This document shows, one piece after another, positions 49,562 to 60,700 of a stretch of DNA of 64,000 bases (position 1 is its first letter; every line of letters starts with the position of its first letter). The notes below the pieces were generated by a model, which did no database searches, was not told the DNA's origin, and saw only the letters and a list, made by a program, of their open reading frames with translations. Source of the DNA: JACKFB01 sp041389525. Its GTDB lineage: Bacteria > Myxococcota_A > UBA9042 > PHBI01 > JACKFB01. Position numbers and translations under genes: made by a program. The DNA is taken from NCBI GenBank assembly GCA_041389525.1, contig JAWKRR010000003.1:186001-250000 (forward strand). The letters are read 5' to 3'.

Positions 49562-50013
49562 GTGTCTTCGGTCCACCACGGAGGCACCGAGACACGGAGG
49601 GATGAAGGAACGCGAGGTGATCCCCCAAACCCGCGGCTCCGTGCCCCTCCGTGCCCCTCCGTGATGAATTCACAACCCCGTCCTCCCCTCGCGAGAGAGG
49701 GCGGAGGCGGCGAGCCGGGGCGGTGTTTTACCACGGAGACACGGAGACACGGAGGAGCACGGAGGCATGAACGAAGGGGATAGATCGCCTCAACCCGCGG
49801 CTCCGTGCCCCTCCGTGACGAGTTCACATCCCCGTCCTCGCCGGGCGAGAGAGGGCGGAGGCGGCGAGTCGGGGCGGTGCTTTACCACGGAGACACGGAG
49901 GCACGGAGGAGCACGGAGACATGAGCAGGCATGCGGAGGGGGGTGAACGAAGCCGGAGATCCCTCTGCCGGCGGCTCCGTGTCCTCCGTGTCCCTCCGTG
50001 CCCCTCCGTGATC
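49562..50013. repeat. CACGGAG/CTCCGTG inverted-repeat block, three units
   Basis: Three units, each a cluster of CACGGAG copies followed after 40-90 bases by clusters of CTCCGTG: ~49575-49670, 49732-49815 and 49886-50013. They are separated by a conserved ~85-base segment (GAGAGAGGGCGGAGGCGGCG) at ~49665 and 49820. Each unit can fold into a long hairpin. No coherent gene seen; open frames differ between units. Confidence 0.8.
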
Positions 50014-50020
50014 AATGACC

Positions 50021-50180
50021 CACCCAGCACGCACCGACACGCTCTCACCCCGGGGGAATCCAACTCCTCCCGTGCCTCCGCGCCTCCGTGGCTAAAAAAC
50101 CCACCCGGCGCGCACCGACACGCTCTCAACCCCGGGGAATTCAACCCCTCCGCGTCTCCGCGGCCAAGCCCACCCGGCAC
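50021..50180. repeat. Two ~80-bp direct repeats downstream of the desaturase
   Basis: CACCGACACGCTCTCA-centred units at 50021 and 50101 (period about 81) with a shared CCCGGGGGAAT / CCCCGGGGAAT core. Fills the gap up to the reductase stop; no gene seen. Confidence 0.65.
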
Positions 50181-50194
50181 CCACCACAGCCCTC

Positions 50195-51025
50195 TCAGGC
50201 CGCGGCTTGCTTCTTGCGGAACTTCTTCAGCTCGCCGTCGATGATCCAGCGGACGGCCCAGGGGGCGTGGCGGACCATGAAGTAGGTGAAACTTCCCATG
50301 GCGCCGGGGACGACGTGGTACTTGCCGCGGCGGATGGCGTTCAGCAGGCTGTGGGCGACCTCGTCGGCGCTCAGGGTCTTCACTTCGCCGGCGATCGCTT
50401 TGGTCTCCGGCGGCTTGATGCGGTTCTCTTCTTCGAGCTGCGGCGTGTCGGTGTCGGGCGGGAAGATGACCGTGATGCCGACGTTCATGTCGAGCAGCTC
50501 TTGGCGCAGGCAGTCGGAGTAGCCCGTCAGGGCGTACTTGCTGGCGGCGTAGGCCGTGTAGCCGTAGATGCCCATGAAGCCCAGCATCGACGAGACCATC
50601 GCCACGTGGCCGCTGCGCTGGGCGCGGAAGTGCGGCAAAAACGCGCTCGTCACGTTCACGGCGCCGAAGTAGTTGACCCGCATCATCGAGTCGTAGACCT
50701 CGCCCGTGGTCTCGAGGGCGGTCGCGGGGTGGGCGATGCCCGCGTTATTGATGAGGATGTCCAGCCCGCCCATGCCGGCGAGCACCTCCTTCGCGGCGGC
50801 TTCGACCTCAGCGCGGTCCGCGATGTCCATCGCCGTCGCGCCAAGCTTCTGCTCGGGTCGCGCGATGCTGCGCAGCTCGGCGAGGGCAGCGTCCAAGCGC
50901 TCCTGGCCGCGCGCGGCGATCCAGACGTGGGCGCCGTAGCCCGTCAGCAGTCGCGCCAACGAGAGCCCAATCCCACTGGAACCGCCCGTCACGAAGACGC
51001 GCTTACCCCGGTAATACTGCTCCAT
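50195..51025 (-). CDS. 3-Ketodihydrosphingosine reductase-like short-chain dehydrogenase
   Basis: 276 residues. SDR NADPH motif TGGSSGIG (residues ~12-19), INNAGIAHPA, catalytic Ser in VSSMLGFMGIYGYTAY and Tyr-x3-Lys in YAASKYAL. Beyond generic SDR features it carries the KDSR signature: GIYGYTAYAASKYALTG, then VIFPPDTDTPQLEEENRIK followed by PPETK, as in eukaryotic KDSR/Tsc10. A C-terminal hydrophobic stretch (FTYFMVRHAPWAVRWI) may anchor it to membrane. ATG 51025 is chosen; the frame is open further upstream. Divergent from the FAAL-PKS operon. Predicted to reduce the 3-keto group of the long-chain base. Confidence 0.85.
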   Translation of the reverse strand: MEQYYRGKRVFVTGGSSGIGLSLARLLTGYGAHVWIAARGQERLDAALAELRSIARPEQKLGATAMDIADRAEVEAAAKEVLAGMGGLDILINNAGIAHPATALETTGEVYDSMMRVNYFGAVNVTSAFLPHFRAQRSGHVAMVSSMLGFMGIYGYTAYAASKYALTGYSDCLRQELLDMNVGITVIFPPDTDTPQLEEENRIKPPETKAIAGEVKTLSADEVAHSLLNAIRRGKYHVVPGAMGSFTYFMVRHAPWAVRWIIDGELKKFRKKQAAA

Positions 51026-51179
51026 CTCTCCCACCTGCGTCAGCTGTCCCGGACCATTTGCGGCGCAGACTGGCACAGGCGGCGCTACCTTGAAAGGCGC
51101 CCGACGAGCGCCCTGATCCATGAAGCGGAAGTGGCGACACATACCGAGCGCCCGTTTTGACACCTTGGAAAGCCGCCGA

Positions 51180-51191
51180 GCGAGCGCTCGC
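51180..51191. promoter_or_regulatory. Palindrome 1 (GCGAGCGCTCGC)
   Basis: Perfect 12-base palindrome containing CGAGCGCTCG, in the divergent region between the KDSR-like gene and the FAAL operon. Candidate operator. Confidence 0.45.
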
Positions 51192-51249
51192 CTTGCCTTT
51201 GGGCGGCTGGGTGCCTGGGAGCAGACTCACCGCGGGTTCACCCGCAATC

Positions 51250-51259
51250 CGAGCGCTCG
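51250..51259. promoter_or_regulatory. Palindrome 2 (CGAGCGCTCG)
   Basis: Second copy of the same 10-base palindrome 69 bases from the first, centre to centre. Repeated identical dyads suggest a shared operator for both divergent transcripts. The half-site CGAGC also occurs in the desaturase palindrome at 48378-48395. Confidence 0.45.
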
Positions 51260-51427
51260 TCCCGGTGTAAACTCAGGGCTTTGCGTGGCTTTTCTGTGCG
51301 CTGCACATAGTGCGCGGCTGGCTAAGTGTGGCATTTGGCAACATCGATTCAGCAAACCGGGCGTTCGCTCGGATGAGGTGAACAAGTTCTGTTGTGTCCT
51401 CGCGAAGTTGCGGCAAATGCACGCCAG

Positions 51428-51456
51428 TTGACACGTCGCCAGCCCTGACGCATATC
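51428..51456 (+). promoter_or_regulatory. Sigma-70-like promoter of the FAAL-PKS operon
   Basis: Perfect -35 TTGACA (51428-51433), 17-base spacer and CATATC (51451-51456), about 50 bases before ATG 51506. The ribosome site GGAGA lies at ~51494. Confidence 0.5.
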
Positions 51457-51505
51457 ACGCGCCACCGTCACCTCTCGTAATTGCCTGGGACCGGAGAACG
51501 AACGA

Positions 51506-53461
51506 ATGCGAAGCGCCAGCGAACGAACGCCTTCCGGAGCCCGCACCGCCGAGAGCGCCCAGGCCCACACGCCGACCCCGGTGACCTACGACCCGAACTG
51601 GACCATCGCCAACGCCTTGGTGCGCGCGGCCAGCGGCGTCAACCCGGACCCCGACGCGGGCATGACGTTTTTGGCCGACGACGGCGGCGAGACCCGGCTG
51701 CGCTTCGCCGAGGTGCTCGCGGAGACCCAGCGCCGCGGCCGCCACCTCCTGGCCCTCGGCCTCGACAAGGGCGACCGCGTCGGCTTCATCGTCCCCGACC
51801 CCATGGAGTTCGTGCTGACCTTCCTCGGCGCCACCAGCGTCGGATTGATCCCCGTGCCGCTCTACCCGCCGCTGGGCATGGGCAAGATCGACAGCTACGT
51901 CCGCGACACCGCCCGCACCCTCAAGATCGCGGGCGCCCGCATGCTGCTCACCCAGAAGAAGGTGCAGCCCATCCTCTGGTCGCTCATCGACAGCGTCCCC
52001 ACCCTCGAGAACATCGTCTGCACCGAGGCCATCGTCGGCCCCCCGCCCGCGCTGACCAAGCCGGTCCCCGAGGTCGCCCCCGACGACACCGCGTTCCTCC
52101 AGTTCACCTCGGGCAGCACCGCGGCGCCCAAGGGCGTGGTCGTCACTCACCGCAGCCTGGGCGCCAACGCCTGGGCCATCATGGTCGCGGGCCTCCAGAC
52201 CGACATCCGCACCGACGTCGCGCTGAGCTGGCTGCCGCTCTACCACGACATGGGGCTCATCGGATTCGTCATCGCGCCGCTGGCCATCCCCATCTCGTCG
52301 GTCTTCATGCCGACCATGAGCTTCATCAAGCACCCGTCGCGCTGGGTCGAGGCCCTGAGCAAGTACCGCGGCACCATCACCTTCGCGCCGAACTTCGCCT
52401 ATGGCCTCGCCACCCGCCGCACCTCGGCCGACAAGGCCGCCAAGCTGGACCTCAGCCAAGTGCGTGTCCTCGGCGCCGGAGCGGAGCCGAATCACCCCGG
52501 CACCCTGCGCGCCTTCGTCGACCACTTCGCGCCCGCCGGGCTGAAGGCTGAGGCGATGATGCCGGTCTACGGCATGGCCGAGGCCACCCTCGCGATGGCC
52601 TTCAGCCGCCTCGACCAGCCCCTGCGCGTCGACGTCATCGACGCCGGCACCTACCAGGACGACGGGCGCGCCATCCCTGTGGCCGGCGGCGACATCGAGC
52701 CCGACGCCCGCCGCGTGGCCGGCCCCAACGGCCGCCTCGAGCACGTCTCCTGCGGCTTCGTCTTCCCCGACCACGACCTCGTGATCATGGACGAGGACGG
52801 CCGCGAGCTCGGCGAGCGCACGGTCGGCGAGATCGTCTTCCGCGGCCCCAGCCTCGCCGCCGGCTACTTCGAGAACAGCGAGGCGACAGCTAGCGCTTTT
52901 CGTCGTGACGGCCTGCGCACCGGCGACCTCGGCTACATCGCGGGCGGCGAGATCTTCGTCACCGGGCGCAAGAAGGACCTCATCATCCTGAACGGCCGCA
53001 ACTACGACCCCCAGAGCATCGAGTGGGTCGCCGCCGAGGTGCAGGGCGTCCGCCGCGGCAACGTCGTGGCCTTCTCGCGCGCCGCCGCCAACACCGAAGA
53101 GCTCATCGTCGTCGCCGAGGTCAGCGCCGGCGCCGACATCGAGGCCGTGACCACCGAGGTGCGCCGCCGCCTCCGCGAAGAGCTCGCCCTCAACCCCGCC
53201 GACGTCCTGCTCTGCCCGCCCGGCACCCTGCCCAAGACCACCAGCGGCAAGCTCCAGCGCGCCCGCGCGTCGCAGCAGTACGTCGCCGGCACCCTGGGCA
53301 CCGAGGGCGTCCGCACCATGGGCGAGCGCGGCGCCAAGCTCACCGTGGCCAAGCACGTCGCACGATCCATGGTCAGCCGCGTCCGCCACACCGTGCGCGA
53401 CCGGGCCTCCGGCCTCGTCGAGACCATCCGCCAGGTCACCGGGCCGCGCTCGCGCGCCTGA
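51506..53461 (+). CDS. Fatty acyl-AMP ligase (FAAL)
   Basis: 651 residues of the adenylate-forming superfamily. AMP-binding P-loop QFTSGSTAAPKGVVVTH (~195-211), SWLPLYHDMGLIGFV, YGMAEATLAMAF, and the FAAL-type end GRKKDLIILNGRNYDPQ with LPKTTSGKLQR. The PPLG-type loop VPLYPPLGMGKI and the start LRFAEVLAETQRRG are FAAL-like rather than acyl-CoA synthetase. FAALs transfer the acyl group to an acyl carrier protein. It is first in the operon with methyltransferase, free ACP and PKS downstream, so it should supply the starter chain. A C-terminal basic tail (KHVARSMVSRVRHTVRD) is extra. Confidence 0.92.
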   Translation: MRSASERTPSGARTAESAQAHTPTPVTYDPNWTIANALVRAASGVNPDPDAGMTFLADDGGETRLRFAEVLAETQRRGRHLLALGLDKGDRVGFIVPDPMEFVLTFLGATSVGLIPVPLYPPLGMGKIDSYVRDTARTLKIAGARMLLTQKKVQPILWSLIDSVPTLENIVCTEAIVGPPPALTKPVPEVAPDDTAFLQFTSGSTAAPKGVVVTHRSLGANAWAIMVAGLQTDIRTDVALSWLPLYHDMGLIGFVIAPLAIPISSVFMPTMSFIKHPSRWVEALSKYRGTITFAPNFAYGLATRRTSADKAAKLDLSQVRVLGAGAEPNHPGTLRAFVDHFAPAGLKAEAMMPVYGMAEATLAMAFSRLDQPLRVDVIDAGTYQDDGRAIPVAGGDIEPDARRVAGPNGRLEHVSCGFVFPDHDLVIMDEDGRELGERTVGEIVFRGPSLAAGYFENSEATASAFRRDGLRTGDLGYIAGGEIFVTGRKKDLIILNGRNYDPQSIEWVAAEVQGVRRGNVVAFSRAAANTEELIVVAEVSAGADIEAVTTEVRRRLREELALNPADVLLCPPGTLPKTTSGKLQRARASQQYVAGTLGTEGVRTMGERGAKLTVAKHVARSMVSRVRHTVRDRASGLVETIRQVTGPRSRA

Positions 53462-53538
53462 GCCTCCTCCCCCGTTTTCGTCAGTTTCCCCTGTCCCCAC
53501 CTGCCTCGGCAGTAGCCGAGTCCCGACGGAGTGCCGCC

Positions 53539-54390
53539 GTGTCCACCCAAGACGAGGTCGAGGTCTCGTACGACGTCTCGAACGATTTCTTCCGGCTGTG
53601 GCTGGATGAGAAGATGAACTACACCTGCGCCCTCTACGGCGACGAGGACATCACCCTCGAAGAGGCGCAGAACCGAAAGCTCGACTGGCTGTCGCGCGCC
53701 GCCCGGGTGACGCCTCAGTCGCGCGTGCTGGACATCGGCTGCGGCTGGGGCGCGAACCTCGAGCACCTGTCGAAGGTCGAGGGCGTCCGCCACGCGACGG
53801 GCATCACGCTCAGCCGCGAGCAGCTCGCCGAGGTCAAGGCGCGCAACCTGCCGAACGTCGAGGCGTTGCTCTGCGACTACCGCGACTTCGAGCCCACCGA
53901 GCGCTACGACGCCATCATCTCCATCTGCATGATGGAGCACATCTCGACGCCGGAAGAGGCGCGTGAGGGCAACCACCTGTCCCTCTATCGCGACTACTTC
54001 AAGAAGGCGCACTCCTGGACGAACCCGGGCGCCTGGTTCGGCCTCCAGACCATCCTGCGCAACCGCGTGCCGCGAAACCGCGCCGATCTTCAGGATCTCG
54101 GCTTCGTGACCTACGCGATCTTCCCCGGCGGCCTCTCGCTGCGCCTCGAGGACGTCATCCAGTCCGTGACCCCTTACTGGGAGGTCATGGAGGTCCAGAC
54201 CCGCCGCGTCGACTACCAGAAGACGTGCGCGGAGTGGCTCGCCCGCATGCGCAGCCACGAGGCTCACATCCGCGACCGCTTCGGCAGTCAGGTCTTCGAC
54301 GACTACGACCGCTACCTCCGCACCTGCGTGCGCGCCTTCGACCAGCACTACCAGTCGCTGGCGCAGTACGCCCTCAAGCGCGTCGACTGA
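53539..54390 (+). CDS. Cyclopropane-fatty-acid-synthase-type SAM methyltransferase
   Basis: 283 residues, mycobacterial CmaA/MmaA size. N-terminal YDVSNDFFRLWLDEKMNYTC and SAM motif I VLDIGCGWGANLE (~residue 57-69) define the CFA synthase family; a MMEHIS segment follows. GTG 53539 is preceded by CGGAGTG. Relatives act on a double bond in an acyl chain, adding a methylene bridge or methyl branch, and one fungal branch methylates sphingoid bases at C9. Its place between FAAL and ACP suggests tailoring of the starter or the finished base. Confidence 0.88.
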   Translation: MSTQDEVEVSYDVSNDFFRLWLDEKMNYTCALYGDEDITLEEAQNRKLDWLSRAARVTPQSRVLDIGCGWGANLEHLSKVEGVRHATGITLSREQLAEVKARNLPNVEALLCDYRDFEPTERYDAIISICMMEHISTPEEAREGNHLSLYRDYFKKAHSWTNPGAWFGLQTILRNRVPRNRADLQDLGFVTYAIFPGGLSLRLEDVIQSVTPYWEVMEVQTRRVDYQKTCAEWLARMRSHEAHIRDRFGSQVFDDYDRYLRTCVRAFDQHYQSLAQYALKRVD

Positions 54391-54445
54391 ACCCAGTCCC
54401 GACGCCGCGCCCCCACCCCATCCGTCTCATCTCAGGAGAGATCCG

Positions 54446-54694
54446 TTGAACGATTCCGAAATCATTACGCTCTTGACCCAGGCCCTCAACTCCGTCGCCC
54501 CGGGCTGGTCCAAAGAGGTCAAAGAGCTGCGCATGGACCTCAAGATGCGTGACCTGTCCATCGACTCGGTCGCCACCATGGAGATGGTCGGCTTCGTCGA
54601 GGAAGAGATCGGCGTGACCTTCCCCGACGAGGACCTCGCCAAGGTCAACAAGATCGGCGACTTGGCCACTTTGATCCGCGAGGCGCGGAAGTAG
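54446..54694 (+). CDS. Free-standing acyl carrier protein
   Basis: 82 residues. Phosphopantetheine Ser in RDLSIDSVATMEMV (Ser within the Asp-Ser-Val motif), flanked by acidic helices typical of ACPs (GFVEEEIGVTFPDEDLAKV). TTG 54446 follows CAGGAGAG. Proposed acceptor of the FAAL-activated acyl chain and donor to the PKS KS domain. Confidence 0.9.
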   Translation: MNDSEIITLLTQALNSVAPGWSKEVKELRMDLKMRDLSIDSVATMEMVGFVEEEIGVTFPDEDLAKVNKIGDLATLIREARK

Positions 54695-54703
54695 GTCCCG
54701 GTC

Positions 54704-57700
54704 ATGGCAGCCAAACACGATGGCGGCGGCGCCGCGCGAACAGGGCAGCACAGCGCGACGGACGCCATCGCCATCGTGGGCATGGGCTGCCGCTTCGCAG
54801 GCGCGGCCGACCTCCAAGCCTACTGGCGGATGATCGTCGAGGGCCGTGACGCCTTTGGCCCGGTCCCGGCTGACCGCTGGGACCAGGCCGCGTTCTTCGA
54901 CGCCAACGCCCGACAAGCCGACAAGAGCTACGCCCCCACGGGCGGCTTCATCGCGGACGTGCGCAGCTTCCCGGCCGTCGCGCTCCAGGTGCCGCCGCGC
55001 CGTGTCGAGGTCATGGACCCGCAGCAGCGGTTCACGCTCGAGACCGCGCTCGAGGCGGTCGAGGACAGCGGCCGCACGCCCGCCGATCTGCCAGCCCGCA
55101 CCGGCGTCTTCGTCGGCGTGACCGCTGTGGAGTACCGCACCCTCTCGGCCATGCGGATCGGCGCCCAGCTTATGGCCAGCGGCGCCCTGGGCGAGGCCCC
55201 CGAGGACGCCGAGGTCTTCGCCCGCGCGGTCGAGCGCATGGCCCCGCCGCGCCCCTTCACCGCCCCCGGCCTGCTCGCCAACATGGTCGCGGCGACGGTC
55301 GCCCAAGAGCTGCGCCTCCACGGCCCCGCCTACACCACCGACGCCGCCTGCGCCTCGGCCCTGGTCGCGCTCAACGACGCCGTGATGTCGCTGCGCACCG
55401 GCGCCGTCGACGCCGCGCTCGCCGGCGGCGTCTACCTCTGCCTCACGCCCGAACACCACATCGCCTTCTCGCGCATCGGCGCCATCTCGAAGTCCGGCCG
55501 CTGCCTGCCCTTCGACGCCCGCGCCGACGGCTTCGTCCAAGGCGACGGCGCCGGCATGGTGCTGCTGCGCCGACTCGCCGACGCCGAGCGCGACGGCGAC
55601 CGCATCTACGCCGTCATCCACGGCATCGCGACTAACAACGACGGCGGCGGCGAGGGCCCCATGGCCCCGGTGCGCTCAGGCCAGGTCGAGGTCGTGCGCG
55701 CCGCCTGGCAGAACGCCGCGCTGGACACCAGCCTCGCCGGCTACATCGAGACCCACGGCACCGGCACCTCGGTCGGCGACCAGATCGAGTTCGACGCGCT
55801 CTGCGAGGCCCTTGGCGACGGCGTCGAGTCCGTAGCGCTCGGCTCGTCGAAGGCCAACGTCGGCCACACCATGTCCGCCGCGGGCATCGCCGGCATCATC
55901 CGCGCCGCCCTCGCCGTGCACCACAAGACCCTGCCGCCCATGGCTGGCTTCGAGTCGGCCAAGCCCGAGATGGGCCTCGAGGGCCGCCCCTACTACATCC
56001 CCACCGCCCCCGCGCCCTGGACCCGCGCCCGCCGCGTCGCCGCGGTGAGCTCCTTCGGGTTCGGCGGCACCAACGGCCACGTGGTCCTGGGCGACCACAC
56101 CGCCCCGAACGCCGCGCAGGCCGAGCAGGCCGAGCTGCTCTTGATGTCCGCCCCCGATCTCGGGCGGTTGCGCGATCTCGCGGCCCGCACCGCGGACGCC
56201 GTGGAGGCCGACGCCTCGATCCGCGTCGCCGGGCTCGCCCGCGCCTGGGCCATCCGCCGCGCCCAGCCCGCCCGCGCCGGCATCATCGCCCGCGACCGCG
56301 CCGAGCTCATCGCCGGCCTCCGCGCCGTCGCCGAGGGGCGCCCGGCCGCCGGCACGGTGGTCGGCGAAGCGCCAGAGACCCCGCCGAAGCTGGCCTTCCT
56401 CTACCCCGGCCAGGGGGCCCAGCGCCCGGGCATGCTGGCGGACGCGCTCCAGCGATTCCCCGATTTCGCTGCTGCCATCAGCGAAATCGAGACCACCCTC
56501 GCCTCCTCGCTGCGCCTCCCGCTCAGCCACCTCATCTACCCCGAGCGCCGCGCCCAGCCCGTCGACGCCGAGACCGCCGCGGCCGAGCTTACCGCCACCG
56601 AGCACGCCCAGCCCGCGCTGCTGGCGGTCGCCGTCGGCCTCACCCGCGTCCTCGAGCGCGCCAACGTCCGCCCGGACGTCGTGCTCGGCCACTCCGTCGG
56701 CGAGTTCTCCGCCGCGGTCGCCGGCGGCGTGCTCAACCCCGCCGACGGCGCCCGGCTGGTCAGCGCACGCGGCGCGGCCATGGCGAAGCTCTCCGGCGAT
56801 CCCGGCGCGATGCTCGCGGTCGTCTGCGACGCGGCCACCGCCGAGACCCTGCTCGCCGAGGGCGCGGTCGTCGCCAACGTCAACCACCCGCGCCAGGTCG
56901 TCATCTCCGGCACCAGCGCGGCCATCGACGCGGTCGCCGACAACGCCGCCCGCGCCGGGGTTGAGGTGGTCCGCCTCAACGTCTCCCACGGCTTTCACTC
57001 GCCGATCTTCGAGGGCCTCGACCTCAGCGCCACCATCGACGCGCTGGACCTGAAGGCCCCGTCGCTGCCCGTCGCGTCATGCATCCAGGGCTCGCCCTAC
57101 GCCAGCGCCGACGATGCCCGCCAGGTCTTCCGCGACCACGCGACCTCGCCGGTGCTCTTCACCCGCGGCCTCGAGCAGTGCCAGGCCTTGGGCGCGAACC
57201 TCTACCTCCAGGTCGGCGCCGGCGGCCCCCTGCGCAGCTTCGCCCGCGGCACCCTGCCCGCCGGCCAGCTCGGCATCCTCAGCCTCGCGTCCAGCGAGGA
57301 TCACGACGGCGGCGCCTCGCTGCTCGAGGGGCTGGCTCAGCTCTACGTCCGAGGCGTCCCGGTCGACGTGTCGGCCTTCACGGCCCAAGCGCCGGTCGCC
57401 AGCGCGCCGCCGACGGTGCTCCCCCGCGAGGAGTACTGGATCATCCGCGACACGGCGCAGCGCCCGACGCTAACGGCCGGTTCGCGCGACGCCGCGGCCC
57501 CGGCTACGGCGGTCGCCACCCCCTCGGCTGACCAGGAGATCCCTGCCGCCTCGGGCCAGTCCCGCGCCGACCGCGTCCTGGCCGCCGTCGCCAAGGCGAG
57601 CTCCTATCCGCTGCACGCCCTGCGCCCCGAGATGAAGCTCGGCGACGATCTGGGCTTCGACTCGATGATGGTCGCCGACCTCGCCGAAGAGCTGACCAAG

Positions 57701-60700
57701 GTCATCCCCGGCGTCCAAGGGATCCCGCGCGAGATCCTCATCAACAGCCCCACGATTCAGGACATCATCGACTTCGCTGAGTCGCCCACCGCCGCCGTGG
57801 CGGCCGCCGACGACGACGCCCCGCTTCGCCGCTACACGCCGGTCTGGCTGGACGCTCCCCTTCCCACCGCGGGCATCACCCCCGCCGCCGCCGGGCGCCG
57901 CTACCTCCTCGCCGGCCCGGGCGCCCTCGCCTGCGCCCAGACCGCCGCCGCCCTCGACGCCCAGGGCTACGTCCGCGCCGACGCCGACGCCCCCAGCATC
58001 GACCTGCTCCTCTACGCCGCCTCCTTCGACGCCCCCCTGCCTGTCTCCGCGGTGCTGGCCGGTGAGGCCGACGCGCCCGACCCCGCCGCCGAGCTGATCG
58101 CGCTGCTGGCGGCCCAGAAGAACAGCCCCGACGTCGCACTCCTGCGCCGCGACGACGACGTGTTCGCCGAGGCCCTCACCGGCGCGGTCCGCGCCCTGGC
58201 CCGCGAGTGGACCGAGTCCCGCGTGCTCTCGCTGCGCACCGACGACCCCGCCGCCCTCGCCGCGGCCCTGCCCGCCGCCCTGACCTCCAGCGACCGCAGC
58301 GTCGACGTCCGCCTCGTCGACGGCCGCCGCCAGGTGGCCGGCACCGCCGAGATCACCCAGGCGGCAGCGACCGATTTCGTCGACGCCACCGACCTCGTCC
58401 TCATCACCGGCGGCACCCGCGGCATCGGCCTGGCCTTCGCCCGCGAGGTGCTCCAAGCCGGCGCCCGCTGCCTGCTGGCCAGCCGCAGCGGCGAGTCCGC
58501 CGAGACCCAGGCCCTCGCCGCCGAGTTCCCCGGTCGCGTCGACGTCATCGCCGTCGACGTCACCGACCGGGACAGCCTGCGCGACGCCGTGGACGGGCGC
58601 GCCGTCACCGCGCTCGTCCACGGCGCCGGCGCCCTCGCCGACGGTCCGGTGGAGCAGGTCGACGCCGCCCGAGGGCGACAGGCCCGCGCCGTCAAAGCCA
58701 CCGGCCTGCTCAACGCCATCGCCGCCAGCGGCCCCCAGCTTCGCTCGGTCCTGGTCATCGGCTCCTGGGCGGGCCGCTTCGGCAGCCGCCACCAGGTCAG
58801 CTACGCCGCCGGCAACGCCCTGGCCTCAGCGCTCACCGCCGCCCTCCCCGACCGCATCCGCGCCACCAGCGCCGAGTTCGGCCCCTGGACCTCCTCGGAG
58901 ATGGTCGCCACCATCCCCAAGGCCATCCAGTCGGCCATGCGCGCCGAGGGCGTCGACTTCACCGGCGACGTCGCCGGCATGGGCGCCCTCCGTGGCGTCT
59001 GGGGTCAGCCGCTGGGCCCCGTGGTCATGGGCCGCCGCGTGCCTCAGAGCACCCTGCGCGTCGACGAACGCCACCACCTCGACGTCACCACCCACCCCTT
59101 CCTGCGCGACCACGCCATCGAGGGCGTCCCGGTCCTGCCGCTGGCCTCCGCCGCGACCATGCTGGCCGACGCCGCACAGCTCCGCCCTCCCTTTTCCATC
59201 GAAGATCTCACGCTTTTTTCCGGGATCGCGGTCAGCGACCCGGTCGGCGTGAAGGCCAGCGTGCGAGGCGACCGCGCCGAGCTACGCGCCGGCGCCCGCG
59301 ACACCCTGAGCTACAGCGCCAAGGTGGTAAGCCAGCCCGAGATCCCGTCGACCCGCACCCCGCGTGAGGGCGGCGCCCCGCCCAGCCTGACGCTTCAGTC
59401 CTTCTATAGCGGCATCACCTTCCACGGCCCGCTGCTCCAAGGCATCACCTCCATCGAGACCGTGGGCGACGACTTCATCCGCGGCCGCGTGCGCACCAGC
59501 CGCCCCGCCGACTGGATCCCGGCCAGCGACCGCGAGGCCTGGGCCATCGACCCGCTGACCCTGGACAGCGCGCTGCAGCTCGCCGGCTACGTCGCGTGGG
59601 TGCGCCACGGCCGCGCCGGCACCCCGGTCGGCATCCGCCGCTACACCCAGCTCGCCCCCCTGCCAGCCGGCGAGGTCTCGGCCGAGGTCTGGTTCGACGA
59701 CGGCGACGAGGATCGCTTTACGGCCACGGTGATGCTGCGCGACGACGCTGGGCAGCTGCTCGCGCTCGCCGAGGGCGTGACCGGTCAAATGCGCCAGGTC
59801 GAGGCCTCCGATTCGTCAGACGCCGCCGCCCAAGACGACGACGGCCTCGCCGGCTTCCAGGTCAAGCGCGAGTGGGTCGATCTCACCCAGTGGCCCGGCT
59901 ACAAGGACCTCATGTTCCGCCTGCAGGGCGTGAAGATGCTGGGCCTCGACAACCCCTACTTCGACGTCCACGAGGGCACGGCGAAGAACACGTCGATCAT
60001 CGGCGGGCGCGAGGTCATCAACTTCTCGTCCTACAACTACCTCGGCCTGTCGGGCGACCCGCGGGTGCGCGCCGAGGTGGTCGAGGCCATGGACCGCTAC
60101 GGCACCTCGGTCAGCGCCTCGCGCGTGGCCAGCGGCGAGCGGCCCTTTCACCGCGAGCTTGAAGACGGCCTCGCCCAAGCCCAAGGCGTAGAAGCCGCCC
60201 TGGCCTTCCCCTCCGGCCACGCCACCAACGTCTCGACCATCGGCCACCTCTTCGGGCCCAACGACCTCGTCATCCACGACGAGCTGATCCACGACTCGTG
60301 CATCCAGGGCATCAAGCTGGCCGGGTCGGCGCGTCAGGGCTTCTCCCACGACGACCCCGACCACGCGCGCTCCATCCTCAAGAAGCTCCGCCGCCACTAC
60401 GAGAAGGTGCTCATCCTGGTCGAGGGCGCCTACTCCATGGACGGCGACCTCGCCAACATGCCCGCGCTGATCGAGCTGCGGCGCCAGTACGGCTGCATGC
60501 TGATGGTGGACGAGGCGCACAGCTTCGGCACCGTGGGCGCGACCGGCCGCGGCGTCGGCGAGCACTACGGCATCGACCCGACCGAGGTCGACATCTGGAT
60601 GGGCACGATGTCGAAGTCGCTGGCGTCCATGGGCGGCTGGATCGCCGGCAGCCGCGCGCTCATCGACTACATGCGCTACACGACGCCGGGCTTCGTCTTC

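Larger units (their letters stand above)
51026..51505. other. 480-bp divergent regulatory gap between reductase and FAAL-PKS operon
   Basis: No gene is supported here. The gap holds two copies of the CGAGCGCTCG palindrome, related half-sites near 51144 and 51362-51374, and a sigma-70-like promoter facing the operon. It is locally less GC-rich than neighbouring coding DNA (51260-51480). Confidence 0.6.

Noticed and set aside
49562..50190. CRISPR array
   Set aside because: Repeats are heptamer clusters in inverted pairs with similar intervening sequence, not identical repeats with unique spacers, and no cas genes are present.
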